Shown in pieces: positions 60,964-64,000 of a stretch of 64,000 nucleotides of DNA; position 1 is the first letter of the stretch; the number at the start of each line of letters is the position of its first letter. This DNA comes from a virus: the IMG/VR virus record IMGVR_UViG_3300037294_000266, positions 202,647 through 266,646 of that record, one strand, 5' to 3'. The position numbers and the translations under genes were made by a program. The notes under the pieces are model-generated. The model was not told the origin of the DNA. It worked only from the letters and a program-made list of their open reading frames with translations, and ran no database searches.

Positions 60964-62613
60964 TTAGACGCGTTGGATCAAACGTTGTACACCGTTCAGT
61001 AGATCCGCGAATTCAGGATTCTCTTCAGTCTGATGGTCATCACTTAACGTAATGCACGGATTGAAGGTATTGTTACCATAAGGCGCTGATTTACGCAGCA
61101 CGCCAAATCCGGAGACGGCGGCATACGAAGCGTCGAGGTACATGGTAGGGCCGATTGGCTTGGCATCCTGTCCCTTACCACGCCCGTGCGTATCATTCTG
61201 TTGAATGATCGTCGAGGTGATCTTAAAGAACATGTTGTCACTCGGGTTGGATACCGAGGAGACTTCTGGATGCTCAGCTGCAGAGCTGATGCCGTGAATC
61301 AACCATGGATTGAAATGCTTACGGAGTGTATCTTCAAACTCCCTGTCCGTAAGTATCTTCCTACTGTTACCACTGATCTTGAAGAGGAATTCGAACATGC
61401 TGTTATTGATGTTACGAAGCAAGTAGCGCAACACTTCGAGACGCTTATTGTACAAGCAGGCCTCACGACCTCGATTCTTGTCCAACATGTTTTGCATCTC
61501 GCGCATGATGTAAGCCATCAGGTCGTACAAATCTCGGCAGCTCACTTGCACACTCTGGAGAGTCTTGATCGTTTCTTGATCGACATACCCATCCAGCGAA
61601 TTCAAATGTATTTCGACGTCATCTACAAGTCGACCATAATTGTTGTTCTCACCCCAGAGAATGAAAGCCATCCAGACTTTCCAATGGTAGGTGAGACCCA
61701 TGAGTTCATTCAGATCTTCCGGGACGTGATCCGGGAAATGGTCGATCACATAGAAGAACCCAGTTGCGAAGCTTTTAGCCAGATCGCTCCATGAACCTCG
61801 GTCAACCAACAAGACAAGATCGGTAGCGATCATCTCATAGTTGCGACGTGGGTTTATTCCCGGCGGTGCTTTACGCATCGACGTGACTTTCACCCAATGG
61901 TCGGTTGGATATTTTGCTTCATCATAGTCCTCAGCATGCATTACGATTGGCCGTGTGCCTGTGTATTTCTCAAAGGCACCTTGCAAACCGTACTTACAGA
62001 AGAGGTAATGTGGCAACGAACTGAACACATGACCTATACGAATCAGGTCACTGCGATTTCGCGATTTCTTACCACCCTTGTTGTGCAACAGCGAATGTAC
62101 CACATCGCCTTTTACACGCACGTCATCCACCAAGATCGTGTAGTTCTCACGGTTGAAGGAGATCGGTGCACGTGGGATGCGGATAAAGACGCCGTTCTCT
62201 TCGACTTCGAATGCAATGTCACCCATGACAGGCGATACTGCAAACTGTTTGCCGGAGATGTCGAGCATACCGGCCTGACGGACATAGGGCAGGTACATGT
62301 ACATCGGCGCAAGATCGCGCCCTTCATTGCGGAAGAGATACTTCACGAGATACACACTGCTTTGCGCAATGTCAAACGTCCGGGTGTTACCTGAACGAGG
62401 TCGTGTGATTACATTGTACACTTCCAAAGGAGTGCAGCGTTCGCTTCGTACATATTCAAACCCAGCCGGGTACTGCGACTCACCACAACGAATGATGTTG
62501 TCGATATATTCCTTGGCATATGGCACGTCTTTACATGCGATGCCCCGCACTACATCCTTGTTGAAAACAGGTGAGTGACGGTCGTGGCTGAATTTGAATA
62601 ATTTATGGTTCAT
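60964..62613 (-). CDS. Possible RNA polymerase beta N-terminal-like protein (549 aa)
   Basis: Several segments recall the N-terminal part of multisubunit RNA polymerase beta in phiKZ-type phages. MYMYLPYVRQAGMLDISGKQ with VSPVMGDIAFEVEENGVFIR resembles the beta entry region. NKRLEVLRYLLRNINNSM falls where bacterial beta has NRRxxSVGELL. YLDASYAAVSGFGVLRKSAP then YGNNTFNPCITL falls where beta has the DVHPTHYGRVCP...EGPNIGL region. No Walker or metal-binding motif argues against it. With the beta C-terminal-like gene at 12884, the phage may have a split beta subunit. Resemblance is weak and must be tested by profile search. Confidence 0.35.
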   Translation of the reverse strand: MNHKLFKFSHDRHSPVFNKDVVRGIACKDVPYAKEYIDNIIRCGESQYPAGFEYVRSERCTPLEVYNVITRPRSGNTRTFDIAQSSVYLVKYLFRNEGRDLAPMYMYLPYVRQAGMLDISGKQFAVSPVMGDIAFEVEENGVFIRIPRAPISFNRENYTILVDDVRVKGDVVHSLLHNKGGKKSRNRSDLIRIGHVFSSLPHYLFCKYGLQGAFEKYTGTRPIVMHAEDYDEAKYPTDHWVKVTSMRKAPPGINPRRNYEMIATDLVLLVDRGSWSDLAKSFATGFFYVIDHFPDHVPEDLNELMGLTYHWKVWMAFILWGENNNYGRLVDDVEIHLNSLDGYVDQETIKTLQSVQVSCRDLYDLMAYIMREMQNMLDKNRGREACLYNKRLEVLRYLLRNINNSMFEFLFKISGNSRKILTDREFEDTLRKHFNPWLIHGISSAAEHPEVSSVSNPSDNMFFKITSTIIQQNDTHGRGKGQDAKPIGPTMYLDASYAAVSGFGVLRKSAPYGNNTFNPCITLSDDHQTEENPEFADLLNGVQRLIQRV

Positions 62614-62628
62614 AGAACGCCTTCTATT

Positions 62629-63753
62629 TCAGGACTTCAACTTCGACAATATCCCGTAGATGGTTATTGCCGCCCCAAGTAACGCAACTCCTGTCTTGGC
62701 CCATTCAACATAGTTCCGCCTTGCAGCAGACTCCCTGTCCTGTTGAGCTTTCGATAATGCACCGTCATTACGCAACCGTTGGAGCTCGGTGTCAGCATCC
62801 AGCTGCTCTGTGCGTAACATGGCTTCCCCCACTTTCCGTGCAGTTGTCTCTCGCTCAATGATACTCTTGGCGACGACTTCTAATGGACCGCCATTAATGG
62901 CATCCTCGACTGTACGGTGAAGATTAAACTTCACATCGGCTTCTTCGAATGTATAGTGACGAGTCACCACATCCGATATCATCTCACCGTCCTTAATCGG
63001 AGCGCGTGAAACAACATGTACGCCTGTGTTATATCCTGAATCACGCTCAATCGGAATGGCATGTATCTCGCCCCCGATGTTAACATAGCGATGCGCGCGC
63101 TGTACCACAGAAGCGTTATCTACAGCCTTTATCATTAAGACAAAGGTACTCTCTGCCACACCTGGGACAATCGAACAGACCATGGATTCATCACGTTTGA
63201 CTTTATCAAACGGATGTACAGCACCACGATCAGTAATCCACTCTACGAGCAGATCGACATCCGGCATATAGCAACGCCCGCTGGCGTTAATGAGGTCATT
63301 GTAGTAGATAACATATTCTACACTGGCTTGCAATACTTGGTTGTGCTTATCAGCATAAAGAACTGCGTCGTAGGCACGAATCCAATTATAGCACTCTCGG
63401 TCTTCTGGACATGCCCGTGCTCTAAGAACACTCACGGCGTTTTCCATTGACTCTCGAGACATCTGATGCGTAACGCACACAATGAACTCATCACAATTAA
63501 CCCTGCCAATCGGCGGAGCTGTTATAGATGAGCCATCGCGAGTCGTCAAAATGACGTCACGGTCAGTGTAGTTGTAATAAGCTACTGTGGTAATAGGTCC
63601 GCCACGAACACCTGCCTCGTGCTTGGGACTAGCTACTCTCAGGCGTGATGCACTTTTCTGCTGGTAAGGGAATGGCTCCCTCTCTTGGTTTCGACGGGTA
63701 CTCGGTCTTGCTGCCTGATGTTGGCTGGTCTCAGAACGTGAGGTCTTTACCAT
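62629..63753 (-). CDS. Hypothetical protein with C-terminal membrane anchor (374 aa)
   Basis: Basic, probably disordered N-terminus (about 50 residues), then a mixed alpha/beta domain, a charged coiled-coil-like helix (TELQRLRNDGALSKAQQDRE) and a final membrane segment (GVALLGAAITIYGILSKL). A tail-anchored protein of unknown function. Ends 15 bases before the start of the 549-aa gene, suggesting cotranscription. Confidence 0.5.
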   Translation of the reverse strand: MVKTSRSETSQHQAARPSTRRNQEREPFPYQQKSASRLRVASPKHEAGVRGGPITTVAYYNYTDRDVILTTRDGSSITAPPIGRVNCDEFIVCVTHQMSRESMENAVSVLRARACPEDRECYNWIRAYDAVLYADKHNQVLQASVEYVIYYNDLINASGRCYMPDVDLLVEWITDRGAVHPFDKVKRDESMVCSIVPGVAESTFVLMIKAVDNASVVQRAHRYVNIGGEIHAIPIERDSGYNTGVHVVSRAPIKDGEMISDVVTRHYTFEEADVKFNLHRTVEDAINGGPLEVVAKSIIERETTARKVGEAMLRTEQLDADTELQRLRNDGALSKAQQDRESAARRNYVEWAKTGVALLGAAITIYGILSKLKS

Positions 63754-63815
63754 ATTAGAATGGCCCTTATTTTTTAAATAACTGGCTTATTTTATTACTT
63801 GCTATTACCTTCTGT

Positions 63816-63831
63816 TAGATAATGTATTGTT
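63816..63831 (-). promoter_or_regulatory. Possible minus-strand promoter motif
   Basis: Minus-strand reading AACAATACATTATCTA in an AT-rich gap, about 63 bases before the start at 63753. Identical at 15 of 16 positions to the word before the gene starting at 12346. Confidence 0.35.
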
Positions 63832-63862
63832 TAAAACGATTAGAGTGGATTCCTGACTGACG

Positions 63863-63897
63863 ACATAAAGCGGAGCCGAAGCCCCGCTTTATGTTTT
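63863..63897. terminator. Hairpin at right end, with T-run on plus strand
   Basis: CATAAAGCGG / CCGCTTTATG with an internal mismatch and a short inner stem, followed on the plus strand by TTTTT. Lies just past the end of a minus-strand gene entering from the right. Confidence 0.65.
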
Positions 63898-63911
63898 TGT
63901 CGTTTTAACCC

Positions 63912-64000
63912 TTACGGATTAAGGTCGACTACTAGCGCTGGAATCACTGGGGGTACCAGGTCTGCCAGATCAAGGGGCACCTGAGGTGTCACCGGGAAAT
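63912..64000 (-). CDS. C-terminal end of a gene extending beyond the window
   Basis: Minus-strand open frame from the right edge to a TAA at 63912, encoding ...FPVTPQVPLDLADLVPPVIP and ending ALVVDLNP. Hydrophobic and Pro-rich, followed directly by a terminator hairpin. Other frames are interrupted. Product unknown. Confidence 0.5.
   Translation of the reverse strand, partial: FPVTPQVPLDLADLVPPVIPALVVDLNP

Noticed and set aside
61186-61794. 202-aa open frame on the plus strand
   Set aside because: Antisense to the 549-aa gene without ribosome binding site or recognisable domain.
1-64000. Insertion sequences, integrase or attachment sites
   Set aside because: No transposase, integrase, terminal inverted repeats with target duplications, or tRNA-derived att site was seen.

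Overview
The window looks like part of a very large double-stranded DNA myovirus (jumbo phage) of a Gram-negative host. Coding is dense, with blocks on both strands separated by hairpins. The left edge carries a giant virion protein with a lytic transglycosylase domain. There is also a portal-like protein, a PAAR spike tip with its shaft, two repeat-built tail fibres, an endolysin and a lipoprotein/membrane pair resembling spanins. Several proteins recall the phiKZ-like lineage: two fragments resembling the N- and C-terminal parts of a split multisubunit RNA polymerase beta subunit, a UvsX/RecA-like ATPase, an RNase HI, and short TATG-containing motifs upstream of plus-strand genes. All family assignments come from reading motifs; no database search was run, and the host species cannot be read from the sequence.

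Layout. 1-8.2 kb: transglycosylase/tape-measure-type protein and a second large structural protein. 8.3-16.9 kb: mostly minus-strand replication and accessory genes, including a NADAR-like protein, the RNA polymerase beta C-terminal-like protein and the RecA-like ATPase. 16.9-19.3 kb: RNase H and the spanin-like pair. 19.3-26.3 kb: virion proteins, an SbcC/Rad50-like ATPase, and the spike shaft with PAAR tip. 26.4-30.5 kb: two tail-fibre genes with ten NPH..T..QVGLG-type repeats.

30.5-43.1 kb is the most unusual region. It is a compact, mostly translationally coupled block with six radical SAM proteins, a cupin/JmjC-like protein, three Fe(II)/2-oxoglutarate oxygenase-like proteins, one ATP-grasp protein on the opposite strand, and several small or unknown proteins. 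One of these, a 177-residue protein directly after the first radical SAM gene, ends in three consecutive Cys-His-Xaa-Ser tetrapeptides and a Gly-Arg tail. This looks like a phage-encoded peptide or protein modification island of the kind known from RiPP pathways, possibly acting on that protein or on the adjacent tail fibres.

43.1-47.5 kb: endolysin, then a run of very small minus-strand proteins, several with predicted membrane segments, and a possible structured RNA. 47.6-58.3 kb: a lectin-like protein, the portal, five structural genes, a RuvC-like resolvase and two membrane proteins. 58.3-64 kb: minus-strand genes with a CYTH-like protein, an RG-rich protein, an RNA polymerase beta N-terminal-like protein, a membrane-anchored protein, and the C-terminus of a gene entering from the right.

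Transcription units are commonly closed by long perfect hairpins, many flanked by CATA on the left and TATG on the right with few or no T residues after them. Similar hairpins also occur inside a few coding sequences close to gene boundaries.
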